Shown piece by piece: positions 43,979 through 54,700 of a stretch of 64,000 nucleotides of DNA (position 1 is the stretch's first letter; each line of letters starts with the position of its first letter). The translations under genes and the position numbers were made by a program. The notes below the pieces were generated by a model, which was given only the letters and a program-made list of their open reading frames with translations, searched no databases and had not been told where the DNA came from. Source of the DNA: Roseivirga sp. BDSF3-8. Its GTDB lineage: Bacteria; Bacteroidota; Bacteroidia; Cytophagales; Cyclobacteriaceae. The stretch covers positions 620,001 to 684,000 of the forward strand of contig NZ_JBGNFV010000001.1 of the NCBI RefSeq assembly GCF_041449215.1, given 5' to 3'.

Positions 43979-45178
43979 ATGAAAAAGCACCTTTTATCCA
44001 TCGGAATAGCAGGCATACTGAGCCTCGGGGCTTGCACAGATAGTGTGGAGGTGGCCGAACCGGAGCGGTTTATCAGATACTACGGTTCCGCCTATGATGA
44101 TGAAGGCTATGCCGTAGCCAGCCTGCCAGGCGAAGGGTACCTGCTAGCGGGAAACAGCCAGGCAGCCAGTCCGGAGGGAACCCGTTTTACCCGCATGTAT
44201 GCCGCCCGTACCGATCTCAATGGCAGGGTTCTATGGGAAAGGACATATGGAGGTAACAGCGCCTTTACTAATGCAAGCCATGTGCTGGCAGATGATGAAG
44301 GCGGCGCTATCCTATACGGTACCGTCACATCCCATGAAGGCGACATGGACGTTCTGCTCTTGCGTACAGATGCGGCAGGTAGCGTGATGGACTCAATTAC
44401 TTATGGGATACCGGGGCAAGATGACATTGCTGCCACCATATTGAAAACCCAAAGCGGATTTATACTGGGAAATACTATTGGGGAGAACGGTAAAGTCACT
44501 GACGTGGCCCTGCGTGAAATAGATGCGGCAGGAAGTACTTTGTGGACTGAAAACTATGGCAATATCGGCCCCCTGCGCAGTATTAGTTCAGTAGTTCAGA
44601 CAGCATCAGGATACGCCTGGGCAGGCACTGTCGCCCGCGGTTCGGATAACGAAATTGTGCTTGTGGCTACAGACAGCCAAGGCGCTATCTTAAGTCAGCA
44701 GAACATTCTCCCAGAGGGAGCTTCATCTATTCGCTCTGCCGGCATGCAACGAACGGGTGGTCAGTACCTGCTTGCCGGTAATGTACATACCGGATCCGGT
44801 AAAAGAATAGCTATAATGAACATACGGCTTACGGGAAATACCTTTGCTGTAGAGCAGACAAAAATCATCTCTGGCAACTCAGACCAGGAAATAAACTGGG
44901 CTGAACCCAGTGGCAACGGAGGCTTGCTACTAGGCGGATACTATGACAACGGCCTTTCTCTTGAAGATTGGATGCTAATAAAAACAGACCGGGAGGGAAA
45001 CGAGTTGTGGCGAAAATCCTATGGCAGTGGAACGGGCCCTGATGAGATTCATCATATTACCAGAACGCCCCTTGGAGATATATTGCTCCTTGGCACAGTA
45101 CACTTTGCAAACAACTCCATAATTGCATTATACAAAACTGACAATCAAGGAAATATACTTGATTCAACCCCTCAGTAA
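43979..45178 (+). CDS. Lipoprotein with repeated beta-propeller-like units
   Basis: 399 residues; lipobox LSLGAC. The rest consists of seven or so units of about 50 residues with the pattern x-TDxxGxxLWxxxYG: RTDLNGRVLWERTYGG, RTDAAGSVMDSITYG, EIDAAGSTLWTENYG, ATDSQGAILSQQN, KTDREGNELWRKSYGSG and KTDNQGNILDS. Each is followed by a hydrophobic strand (GYLLAGNS, GFILGNT, GLLLGGYYD, DILLLGTVHF). This resembles the PQQ-like/delta-60 propeller repeat group of Bacteroidota surface proteins. It lies 19 bp after the giant T9SS gene, thus likely its partner lipoprotein. Confidence 0.76.
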   Translation: MKKHLLSIGIAGILSLGACTDSVEVAEPERFIRYYGSAYDDEGYAVASLPGEGYLLAGNSQAASPEGTRFTRMYAARTDLNGRVLWERTYGGNSAFTNASHVLADDEGGAILYGTVTSHEGDMDVLLLRTDAAGSVMDSITYGIPGQDDIAATILKTQSGFILGNTIGENGKVTDVALREIDAAGSTLWTENYGNIGPLRSISSVVQTASGYAWAGTVARGSDNEIVLVATDSQGAILSQQNILPEGASSIRSAGMQRTGGQYLLAGNVHTGSGKRIAIMNIRLTGNTFAVEQTKIISGNSDQEINWAEPSGNGGLLLGGYYDNGLSLEDWMLIKTDREGNELWRKSYGSGTGPDEIHHITRTPLGDILLLGTVHFANNSIIALYKTDNQGNILDSTPQ

Positions 45179-45208
45179 TTCATTTGTAGTATATAGTTTC
45201 GACACACT

Positions 45209-45240
45209 GGGAGAGCCCTTTACCGGCTCTCCTTTATTTC
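45209..45240 (+). terminator. Terminator closing the surface operon
   Basis: 8-bp perfect stem GGAGAGCC / GGCTCTCC, 7-nt loop and T-rich tail, 31 bp after the stop and ahead of the convergent nuclease gene. Confidence 0.8.
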
Positions 45241-45250
45241 TACTACCAGG

Positions 45251-48223
45251 CTAGCCCCTGTGGCATATCACTTTATACGGGCAGTGCCGGCATTTGTCTT
45301 CATCAGGGGTTTGATCAAATGGCTGAGCCACATCATATATTTCACTCAGCAGCCCCCCCAACCTTTCCAGATACTCAGTCCGGTAAGGCGAAACATCCAA
45401 CACAGGGTGTTTGTCCATGACAAACGTCATACTGAAATCCCTGCCAAAGAGCTCTTTAACATTATAAAGTCCTGGCATTACCGCACTGCTTTTTTTCCCT
45501 GCCTGGGTCTGGTATAGAAATCCGTATAAAAAAGTCTGCATGGCCGCCTTATTCCGTTTAGGGTCTTCCCTGTCGAAGAGGCTCTCTATGCTCGCCACTT
45601 TTTTGTCATCCTTACCCGTTTTGTAGTCTATCACCCTTACGTGGCCATCTTTACTGTCTACCCGGTCAATTATTCCTCCCAGTACGACCGTACTTTCATT
45701 CACAGGCACCTCCAGAGTATAACCCTGCTTCTCAAGGCCTAATATTTCAAATGGGGCATCCTGGCGATCCTTATCCAAAACCTTGCCTGCCATTTTCATA
45801 ATTATCTCCCTGGCTATTACATTCCGTCCTTCAAACCTGAATGCTTTTTCCTCAGCCTTATTCGTGCCTCCGTAATGATTTTTGAATGCTTTCTCAACGG
45901 CAGCAGGAAGCCTTTCCCTCAGGACAGGAAAATCAGAAGGCTCCAGCAGCGGCTCTTTTTTTCGTTCGATAAACTCTTCATAAAGAAACTCCATGGCCTC
46001 ATGCAGAATGTTTCCGAAGATACGCTGGTCCACCTCCTCTTCTACTTCATCTGCCTCCTTTAAGCCTGCAACATACCTGAAATAAAATCGCAGACGGCAG
46101 TCCAGATATGCGTTGATGGCACTTGCTGTCATGGGTCTTTCAGGCATGACTCCATCTATTTTAAACCACTTATCCATCTTACTCATAATGGAGTCAGTCT
46201 TATCTACACTGATTGACACCGGCTGCCGCCCCCTAACAGCATTGCTGACCACTGTGTGGCTAAAAGTCCACTCCTCAGGGCGCTCATAAATAAGTTGATA
46301 GAGAAAGCGGCTCATCCCCCCGCTATTGCGGGTGCTTACCGTGGCATTATAAAGCAAAGTGACTTTTTGAGCCCTGCGTAGAAGGTTATAAAACACATTA
46401 GCACTTACTGCGTCAGTATGCTCCGGCGTGGAAAGACCGAATGCACGCCTTAGTGCGTATGGTACGTAACTACTGCCTGAAGATATAGGAGGAAACACCC
46501 CCTCATTCATATTAAGCATGATGACATGGTCAAAATCCAGATTCCTGGTTTCCAGCATCCCCATAATCTGTAACCCATTCAAGGGTTCGCCGCTAAATGG
46601 CACCCTGAGAAAACGGGCCAGGTTTCTGTACAGCCTGAGAAAAGTTTCCAGTCCGATCTCAAGAGAGTTCTTCGCCAGCGTATCTCCCAGCCGCTTCAGG
46701 TGACTCTCAAAAGCAAACACATATTCCAGCTCCAGGTCTGCACGGCCGGTTGGCTGCAGATCCGCCAATCGATACATACGAATATCCTTCAGCACCGCCA
46801 GGAGATAAGGTATGACTCCCCCAGCTGCTGGTAGAGGTGCAAATAGCCGGCATAACTGATCCGGCCACTTACTATCTGTCAGCTCTGTGGCCGGTATAGA
46901 AAGTCGATTGCGGTTTTCAATATCATCCAGAATTTCATCAGATGCCCCAGGCATCCTGTAGTAGATCAGCGGATGCCTAAGTATGGCAATAACGTGTCGG
47001 TACTGGTAAGCATAGTTTTGCTCGACACCCTCGTGCTCTGTCTCGTTCTTATCAGCTTTAGCTCGCCGTGAAGCAAACTCCTGCATTTCCACCAGTTGTT
47101 CCAGCAGGCTATAAAGACTCGTTTCACGAAGCGGATAACCCATGGTTACATTCACCGCCAGCGCATCCTGTTCTTCCTTTCTTGACTGTGGCAGCGAGTG
47201 AAGTACCGGGAAGAGCATAGCCTCATCGGCCAGTACCACTACCGTTTTTTCAGGGTTTTTCAGCTTTCCTGCCTTTTGCAGATCCAGTAGCAACTCCCCT
47301 GCCTTTTTAGCCTGCCCTGTCTCGTGCGGCACTCCTATTAAGTTCACCTCCTTTGGTTGGCTACGCATATCAGTCAGGCTCTGATCTTTGAAAGTCGATT
47401 CAAAAACGCGGTGGTTGCGGTATCGTCGTAAAAACATACCCGCTTCCTGGCGGGAATCATGCAGGTAGCTATCATCAGCATCCCACTGAACGGAGGCATG
47501 TTTCTCTTTCAGATAATAGGAAATAATAAGCTCCTCAGACCGGGTTAGCGCATTTAGCCCTGCAAAGACAACCTTTCTTTTAGCATCTGCCGATTGCGAA
47601 ATATTGTTGGCCACCTCCCGGTATATCATGCCGGGATAGCCAAGCCCCTGCTGACTCAGTACCTGACGGAAACGGTCGTATACCTTTTCAAGATTCTCCC
47701 ATAGACGAAGAAAATTCTTTTTCTCAGAGCTGAGTTCGCCGCTAAAGGAACGCCAGAAATTACGCACCAACTGTCTTTGGTCCTCCGTGAGGTAGGCAAA
47801 GACAGTATCAATTCGTTTCAATTCGACCATGTTGCGAAACAAGCTGTTTGCCTCTACCATATAGCGGTCAATCTCATCAAAGTCTCCAAGAAGCATTTCA
47901 CCCCATCCGTAAAACTTATCAAAACCCTCATCATAGGCGAGTATATCTTTATAGGCTTGGTAAAGGGTAAATACCAGTGTAATCCGGTCAGCTTCCAGGA
48001 GAGGGCTATGCATCATAATAAACTCCTCGATGCTATATACTTCAGGGCTCCAAATCGGGCTCTTGATAAGAGCAGACAGGTACTTTCTAAAGAAATAACC
48101 TGCTCTTCTATTAGGAAACACCACGGTTACCTGACCTATTTGCTTACCATGTTCATTGAATAACTTTTCAGCCAATTGCTGAAGGAAGGGCTTATTCATA
48201 TCAGTTAGGTTCATATCTTTCAC
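45251..48223 (-). CDS. AddB-like PD-(D/E)XK nuclease/inactivated helicase subunit
   Basis: 990 residues, partner of the AddA-like helicase in double-strand-break end processing. The N-terminal half is a helicase-like fold without an intact Walker A (VVFPNRRAGYFFRKYLS), as in AddB/RexB. The nuclease at the C-terminus has VIDYKTGKDD with the QYxxK-type core, and the 4Fe-4S Cys set: one in YLDCRLRFYFRY (about residue 690) and the terminal CRHCPYKVIC. The start is GTG 48223, overlapping the addA stop as GTGA, or ATG 48214. A 990-residue length fits the Bacteroidota version. Confidence 0.85.
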   Translation of the reverse strand: MKDMNLTDMNKPFLQQLAEKLFNEHGKQIGQVTVVFPNRRAGYFFRKYLSALIKSPIWSPEVYSIEEFIMMHSPLLEADRITLVFTLYQAYKDILAYDEGFDKFYGWGEMLLGDFDEIDRYMVEANSLFRNMVELKRIDTVFAYLTEDQRQLVRNFWRSFSGELSSEKKNFLRLWENLEKVYDRFRQVLSQQGLGYPGMIYREVANNISQSADAKRKVVFAGLNALTRSEELIISYYLKEKHASVQWDADDSYLHDSRQEAGMFLRRYRNHRVFESTFKDQSLTDMRSQPKEVNLIGVPHETGQAKKAGELLLDLQKAGKLKNPEKTVVVLADEAMLFPVLHSLPQSRKEEQDALAVNVTMGYPLRETSLYSLLEQLVEMQEFASRRAKADKNETEHEGVEQNYAYQYRHVIAILRHPLIYYRMPGASDEILDDIENRNRLSIPATELTDSKWPDQLCRLFAPLPAAGGVIPYLLAVLKDIRMYRLADLQPTGRADLELEYVFAFESHLKRLGDTLAKNSLEIGLETFLRLYRNLARFLRVPFSGEPLNGLQIMGMLETRNLDFDHVIMLNMNEGVFPPISSGSSYVPYALRRAFGLSTPEHTDAVSANVFYNLLRRAQKVTLLYNATVSTRNSGGMSRFLYQLIYERPEEWTFSHTVVSNAVRGRQPVSISVDKTDSIMSKMDKWFKIDGVMPERPMTASAINAYLDCRLRFYFRYVAGLKEADEVEEEVDQRIFGNILHEAMEFLYEEFIERKKEPLLEPSDFPVLRERLPAAVEKAFKNHYGGTNKAEEKAFRFEGRNVIAREIIMKMAGKVLDKDRQDAPFEILGLEKQGYTLEVPVNESTVVLGGIIDRVDSKDGHVRVIDYKTGKDDKKVASIESLFDREDPKRNKAAMQTFLYGFLYQTQAGKKSSAVMPGLYNVKELFGRDFSMTFVMDKHPVLDVSPYRTEYLERLGGLLSEIYDVAQPFDQTPDEDKCRHCPYKVICHRG

Positions 48224-51200
48224 CGCTCAAAAAGGTTCATCTGCGAGGAAGCCGTTACCGGCACCAGCCTCAGGTTATCCACGTACACAAGCCATCCTTT
48301 AGCTTCTTCATACCCCATAGCCTGAATTTGTGTAAGGTACCCCTGAACCTGCTGGTGATGGGCCGCATCATCCGTACCTGTCTTAAAATCGAGCACTATT
48401 ATTTCTTTCCCTTTTCTCATCACACGATCCGGTCTGTATATTCTCCCGCCCGGTGCTACCAGCTCTGCCTCCTTCTTTACTTCATATCCTCCGCCATACC
48501 ATTCCCTTATCTCCGGTAGCTCTCCAAGCCTGTCAATAAGGTCCTGATACGTATCCCGTTCCTTTTCAGTCAGGCCATACTGGAAAGCCGTGCGTCTCAT
48601 GGATTGCTCTAGTTCTTTCCACGTATCCATACCAGCCAGTATATCATGAATTACCGTGCCTCGCATACGTGCTTCCTCGTTGTTATCTGCTTCGCGTCCC
48701 GGCCTGTAAGGTGACCTTGGCCTGATGACCAGCCGGCTGCTGATATCCGTTGTGACAGGATAGTGCTTTAGGGCAGGTCTTTCTTCATTGCTTTCAGCAT
48801 TATCAGATCTGTCTCCACCTAGTGTACCAAAACGGAAGCTTTCACTTTCAGCATCATAATAGTCCTGCATGGCAAACTCCTTTACGTCCTCCGAACCACG
48901 AGATACGGCATAGTGCAGCAAATGTCCGGCTGACTTCAACTTTGGAGGTTTTCCTGCCGGAAAGGCAGAGTGGCCATAAACTATCAGGGCAGACTCTGGC
49001 CTGGTAAGCGCCACATACAGCAGGTTCAAATTATCAAGAAACGCCCTGGACATCTCTTCAAGGTACTCTCCTGCAAAGTAAGACCCGGCCAGTGCACTAT
49101 TATACCTGATAGGAAGAAAGGGAGTACGGGAAAATGGCTCAGGCAGTCCTTCGGTACTGCACCACAGGATGTTTGATTTGGTCCCGTGATCAATTTCCCA
49201 ATCACAAAACGGCATAAAAACCACAGGGAACTGCAGGCCTTTACTTTTGTGAATGGTCAGAATACGAATGGCATCCATTTTTTCAGGCATCGGTACCGTA
49301 CTCGTATGCCCCTTTTCATTCCACCACTCCAGAAAACCACCGATATCAGCCCTTTGCTCCCTGGAAAAGTCCAGCACAAGATCCTGAAAGGCCTGAAGGT
49401 AAGGAAACTCATCCTTCATAGTGTTCAGAGAAAAAGAAGCTATGAGTCTTTCCGCAAGCTCAAATAATGGAAGCCTCGCCAAACTTTCTCTGTGATGCCA
49501 GAAGGTGGGGGGCAATACATTTGCCAGGTTATCATCCGAGGCCTTCCTGGGTCGAAGAAGATCAGACACTGGCGTTTTTACATCCCCCAGTATGTATCGG
49601 TTGTAATCATGTATCAGATTGGCCAGAGCTACCGTATCCTCGCGGTTGTGCAGGTGGCGGAATGCCTGTAGCAGAATATGTACCGAATAAGCACTGCCCA
49701 CAAAGAGACTTTCACTACTGACCACTTCATAGTTGATACCCTCTTTTATCTCTGCAGTATTTTTATACTCCATCAGCCGGTCGGCCACTCGTTTGCCATC
49801 ACGCGCTGTACGAGTCAATATAGCAATGTCACCAGCTGCAAATCCCTTTTCCTGCAGTCTTTCAATATCCATAGGAAGCCGCCTGAGCACCTCATCCTTC
49901 CAGCTCGTAAGCTCCTCGTCCTCACCATAACTCTCATCTTTCTCCTGCAGGAAATTCAGCTCAATATACCCCTTAGTACGTTTATCTGACAGGCCAGGAT
50001 CTTTTTGAGCCACATGCTCATATACCTTATCAAAATAACCTGCAGCAGGCACTTCTGCTTTCATCGGAAGGTGTTCGGCCAGTTTATTTCTGAGTATTGC
50101 AGGTAAAAGAGTAAACAGGGCATTATTAAACTGAATGATCTCTTGCCGGCTACGCCAGTTACGATCAAGGTGAAGTTCTGTATACATTCCCTGAAAAGAC
50201 TGCGAGAGCCCATCCAGCAATAGCCTCCAATCCCCCCCTCTCCAGCGATAAATACTCTGTTTCACATCTCCTACCACCATGCTCAACTGACCTTGGGAGA
50301 TCGCTTCTAATACCAGCGGGTGAAGATTACGCCATTGTAACGCTGAGGTATCCTGAAATTCGTCCACGAGATAGTGTCGGATATATGCTCCCACTTTTTC
50401 GTACACGAAAGGACTATCATTGCCGCTAATGACCTGGTTAAGAAACGGTGCCGCATCAGAAATGAGCATTACACCTTCTTCTTCCCGGTACTCCTGAAGT
50501 TTGGCCGTAAGATCTGTAAGAATGCCGAAAGTATAAAAATACCTTAGGGCCTCTAATGCTGTTATGTAGAGGGAATGATCCCGCTCAAAGCAATCTACCG
50601 CTTCCTGTAGACACTGCTGCAAACCGCCTTCAACTGCCTCTAGAATTACACTGCGCCGTTTACTACTTTTAGAGGTCCACTTTTCAGCGTCTCCCAGTGC
50701 ATCCAGCACCCTCTTCCCCGGGGCAAATCCGCTTGCTTTTTCTCCTCCCCTACCCTCGGCAAGGCCATGGAGATACCCCCCTACTCCGCTCTTTTTATAG
50801 CTGAAATCATCTATAGTAAGCGCATGCTGTTGCATAACTTCGATTGCCTGACGCCCGCAGGCCTGCATTTCACTTTCAAACTTCTTTTTGACGGCAATCA
50901 AGTCCTTGCGAAACTCATTCAAAAACCCCTTTTCAGAGGCCTGTTGTAAGCCAGGTTCCACACTCTTATAGACCTCCCGGAAGATTTCACCTCCAAGTTC
51001 CATGATGTTTCCGCGAAGATCCCAGCTTTTCCCTTCCTCCACCTTTTCCTCTGCGAACCTTACAAGCCATTCCGTAAGCCCCTTCTTCCGGCCCACTTCA
51101 GCCATTACCTTGTCAGCAAGTTCGCCCAGTACTTTTTGTTGGTCCAGTTCTACCTTAAACCCACTCTGAAGGCCTATTTCGCGCGCAAAGGCTCTGATTA

Positions 51201-51549
51201 CCTTCTGAAAAAAGCTATCTATTGTACTTACATTAAATCGCGAAAAGCCATGGAGTATTTCGGACAGGGTGTTTTCAGCCCGCTGCTTTAAGGTTGCCTC
51301 ATCCATAGTTAGCTCCTGCATAAGATAAGCCGCCAGAGACGGCTCTTCACTCCGGCTCAGCTTATACAGAAAGCTTACTATCCTGCTCTTCATTTCTTCC
51401 GTAGCCTTATTTGTAAAGGTTACTGCGAGTATTGTCCGGAAGGTGGCTGGCTGTTGTATAGCCAGCCGGATATACTCCCGGGCCAGGGTGTAGGTCTTAC
51501 CGGAACCTGCACTAGAACGGTAAATAAGAAAAGGAGCCAGCTCGGTCAT
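48220..51549 (-). CDS. AddA-like UvrD-family helicase/nuclease
   Basis: 1109 residues. Superfamily 1 helicase: Walker A in YRSSAGSGKTYTLAREY (residues about 10-26), motif Ia AVTFTNKATEEMKSRI, Walker B region HYLVDEFQDTSALQWRN (about 390), motif IV (RNWRSRQEII), motif V LTIHKSKGLQFPVVFMPF, motif VI LNLLYVALTRPESALI. The C-terminus carries the nuclease sequence VLDFKTGTDD with GYLTQIQAMGYE, so both subunits have nuclease domains, as in AddAB rather than RecBCD. First gene of the pair, coupled to the next by a 4-bp overlap. Confidence 0.9.
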   Translation of the reverse strand: MTELAPFLIYRSSAGSGKTYTLAREYIRLAIQQPATFRTILAVTFTNKATEEMKSRIVSFLYKLSRSEEPSLAAYLMQELTMDEATLKQRAENTLSEILHGFSRFNVSTIDSFFQKVIRAFAREIGLQSGFKVELDQQKVLGELADKVMAEVGRKKGLTEWLVRFAEEKVEEGKSWDLRGNIMELGGEIFREVYKSVEPGLQQASEKGFLNEFRKDLIAVKKKFESEMQACGRQAIEVMQQHALTIDDFSYKKSGVGGYLHGLAEGRGGEKASGFAPGKRVLDALGDAEKWTSKSSKRRSVILEAVEGGLQQCLQEAVDCFERDHSLYITALEALRYFYTFGILTDLTAKLQEYREEEGVMLISDAAPFLNQVISGNDSPFVYEKVGAYIRHYLVDEFQDTSALQWRNLHPLVLEAISQGQLSMVVGDVKQSIYRWRGGDWRLLLDGLSQSFQGMYTELHLDRNWRSRQEIIQFNNALFTLLPAILRNKLAEHLPMKAEVPAAGYFDKVYEHVAQKDPGLSDKRTKGYIELNFLQEKDESYGEDEELTSWKDEVLRRLPMDIERLQEKGFAAGDIAILTRTARDGKRVADRLMEYKNTAEIKEGINYEVVSSESLFVGSAYSVHILLQAFRHLHNREDTVALANLIHDYNRYILGDVKTPVSDLLRPRKASDDNLANVLPPTFWHHRESLARLPLFELAERLIASFSLNTMKDEFPYLQAFQDLVLDFSREQRADIGGFLEWWNEKGHTSTVPMPEKMDAIRILTIHKSKGLQFPVVFMPFCDWEIDHGTKSNILWCSTEGLPEPFSRTPFLPIRYNSALAGSYFAGEYLEEMSRAFLDNLNLLYVALTRPESALIVYGHSAFPAGKPPKLKSAGHLLHYAVSRGSEDVKEFAMQDYYDAESESFRFGTLGGDRSDNAESNEERPALKHYPVTTDISSRLVIRPRSPYRPGREADNNEEARMRGTVIHDILAGMDTWKELEQSMRRTAFQYGLTEKERDTYQDLIDRLGELPEIREWYGGGYEVKKEAELVAPGGRIYRPDRVMRKGKEIIVLDFKTGTDDAAHHQQVQGYLTQIQAMGYEEAKGWLVYVDNLRLVPVTASSQMNLFER

Positions 51550-51660
51550 AAATAAATGGAAGTTTTGTTAACCCCTGACAATCAGAGGGGAATAGCCGTA
51601 ACAATCTCTATCCGCCGGAAAGATACTATTTTAAATTATGTCCAGATAATTTTAACATTT

Positions 51661-51668
51661 TACGTTTG
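51661..51668 (+). promoter_or_regulatory. Predicted -7 element (TACGTTTG)
   Basis: Exact TAnnTTTG match, 84 bp upstream of the kinase GTG start; no convincing -33 box. Confidence 0.35.
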
Positions 51669-51751
51669 ATACCGTACTCATTTAGATATTTTCGCACTGT
51701 AGACTAATCTTTTTTCAACAGGAATATTTTTTCCCTAATCCCCGATTATAG

Positions 51752-54700
51752 GTGAATCCTGATAGAGCTAACGCTAACATCCTCAAACGTGTAATCGAAT
51801 TTGACCAAAGAGGCGCAGTTGTTTTCTACTGTAAAGGGCATGTAAAAACCGCCACCCCATTGGATATTGAGCTGGAGAGTACCAATGTCAAGTATAATGA
51901 TATGGTCACAATAGGTTCGAATGATGACGGTCATATCACTGATAAGCTTAAAAAAATTGTAGCCGCCCATTTTCGCACCAGTCAGGAGCAGGAATTTGAT
52001 CTTGTACTCAGGAAAGACAGTCTTTTTTATAAGGTAAAAGGACAGGTGGTGATCCTTGGCGATTCAGCCATATGCTACCTCTCCGATAAGCTTGGCGTCT
52101 CAGACACCCCCTACTTCATGCTTAAAATGTTGGAGCAAACCGCAGATCTCATCGCTCTGGTGGATGCTTCATTTTGCTATGTCTCATTTAACCTGCCCTA
52201 TAAGAATGAAATAAAAAAGGTCTATGGCGTAGATCTGCAGCCTGGTATGTCACTCTTAGATGCCGTAGGGGGAAATGAAGAAGATTATGCCAAAGCATTA
52301 CCTGCCTGGCAACATGCTTTTGACGGACATGAATTTAAAGCAGAAGGAGCATTCGGATCAGAATCAACCCTATACGAATACGCCTTCAACCCTCTCAAAG
52401 ATGAAAACGGACAGATATCTAATGCTATTCTTACGGTGAGGGATATTTCCAGATTCAGACAACTGGAAATGGAGAGTGTGGACAGAAGCAAGCTACAAAC
52501 CCTGCTTAACCAGACTCCGGACATTATTGTAAAGATAGATCCATCGCTTAACTGCCAATATGTGAACGGTTCTATACAGCGTTTTGGCATAAACTATAGC
52601 AAGATCATCGGAAAAAATTTTTATGATCTTAACATTTCTCAGAGAGATCGTGACCGGCTCCTGCCGTACTTTAAGTCAGTGATGAAGGGCGAACGGGTCG
52701 AGATCTTTGACACCTTTAAGATAAAAGGCCTGGACTTCGATCTACATATCATATTTATACCCCAAAAAAATGAAAGGAATGAGGTTACCTCAGCCATAAT
52801 AACCTGCCATGACCTGACTGCGCTCAATACACTTAAGCAGAAATTCAGGGCTATCTTTGATGGTACCTTTCAGTTTATGGGGCTTATGGATACCAAAGGC
52901 CGGATACTGGAGGTAAACAAGCCTGCCCTGGAGTTTATAGATATTGGACTTACCGAAGTGCTAGGCCAGTATATCTGGGATAGCCCCTGGTTTTTTGGTG
53001 AGGAAAATCTATCCGTCCTTAAGGAAGCTGTAACTGAGGTAGCTAACGGGGGTTTTGTTCGTAGAAACATGCCTATTAAGGATAAAAACGGAGATGTAAT
53101 CATAATCGATTTCAGCCTGAAACCAGTAAGAGACGATAAGGGAGACGTTGTCTATTTACTTCCGGAGGGCAGGGATATTTCAGACCTGCTGGAAGCAGAA
53201 AAAAAACTGGAAGAGATGGAGGAATTCACCTTCATGGCTGATAACCTACCGCATATTATCTGGACGGCTGATAATAAAGGCGTGGTGAAATACATCAATG
53301 AAACCTTCAGGCAGGTTACTGGTCTCACAGATAAAGATGTTTCTGAAGGAAGCATGCGACACAAAATGCTTCATCCGGATGAATTAGAGGAGGTTTTTAA
53401 GAGCTGGAGTGTAGCCATAGAAAAGGGCAATAATTATTCTGCTCAACATAGGATACGACAGCGTTCAGGGGAATATGCGTGGTACCATACTAAGGTGAAC
53501 CCAATGAGGAATCAAAAGGGTGAAATAGTTAAGTGGCATGGTAGCGCATTTGATATAGATGAACTAAAAAGGACCTCAATGGCCTTGAACACCCTGAACA
53601 GGCACCTGCAGGAGCTTACGGACGCAATGCCGGTCATCATATGGACAGGGGATGAAAATGGAATCACAGACTACTTTAATAAAAGGTGGTGTGAAATTAC
53701 CGGTATGGAGGTTGAAGAATCCATAAAATCCGGGTGGAAACGAGCCATTCATCCGGATGACTTACAGACTTCGCAAAAAGTCTGGAGTCAGAAAATCCAG
53801 AAAAATAAACCCTTTCAGGTAGAGTACCGTCTAAAATGTTATGATGGAAACTACAGGTGGTTTCTGGAAGAAGGGCGGCCATACTTTGACAACGAAGGTA
53901 AGCTACTGAAATGGGTAGGAACTGCCACAGACATTCAGGACCAACATGATACCAGCCAGCTTATGACGCTGAAAGCTGAGGAATTTGAAACCATGACCGA
54001 AACGATCCCCCAGGTGGTTTGGACCGCAGAAAGTCACGGCAGGTTATTATTTCTCAGTAATAAATGGAAAGAATGGACCGGGATGGATGTTGAGAACAGC
54101 CTTGACGAAGGGTGGTTGCAAAGTGTAGCGGATGAAGACCGCATGCGGGTAAAGGCCAAATACGATGAATGTATAAAAGAAGGGGTGCCTTTTTTTGCTG
54201 AATTTAAACTTACCGACCTGCATGGCAACCCGTTCTGGGTGTTAGCGCTGGGCTCCCCTGCGAGGCAAAATGGTGAAGTAACCAAATGGTTCGGCACCTT
54301 TACAGACATAAGTATTCAGAAAGAAATAGAGGAATATAAAGATGCTTTCCTTCGTATTGCCGGTCATGAGCTCAGAACTCCCCTTACAAGCCTCATGGCT
54401 ACCTTGGGACTATTAAAAAGGCTCCCTCTGAACGATCCGGACTTTCCTGAATATCTTAGAAAATCATATGAGGCCACAGTAAAACTTAAAAATTTAATTA
54501 CAGACCTACTGGACGTTTCTACATCCAGAAAGGCACACTTTTCTTATCATGATGAACCATTCTCACTGGATAACATGATAGAGGAGACGGTTGAGGATTA
54601 TAAAAAGGCTATAAAAACTCACCAGTTTGAATTGTCCGGAACAATAGGGCAAACAATCAAGGCAGACAGGGTAAGACTTGAACAGGTTTTTAACAACCTT

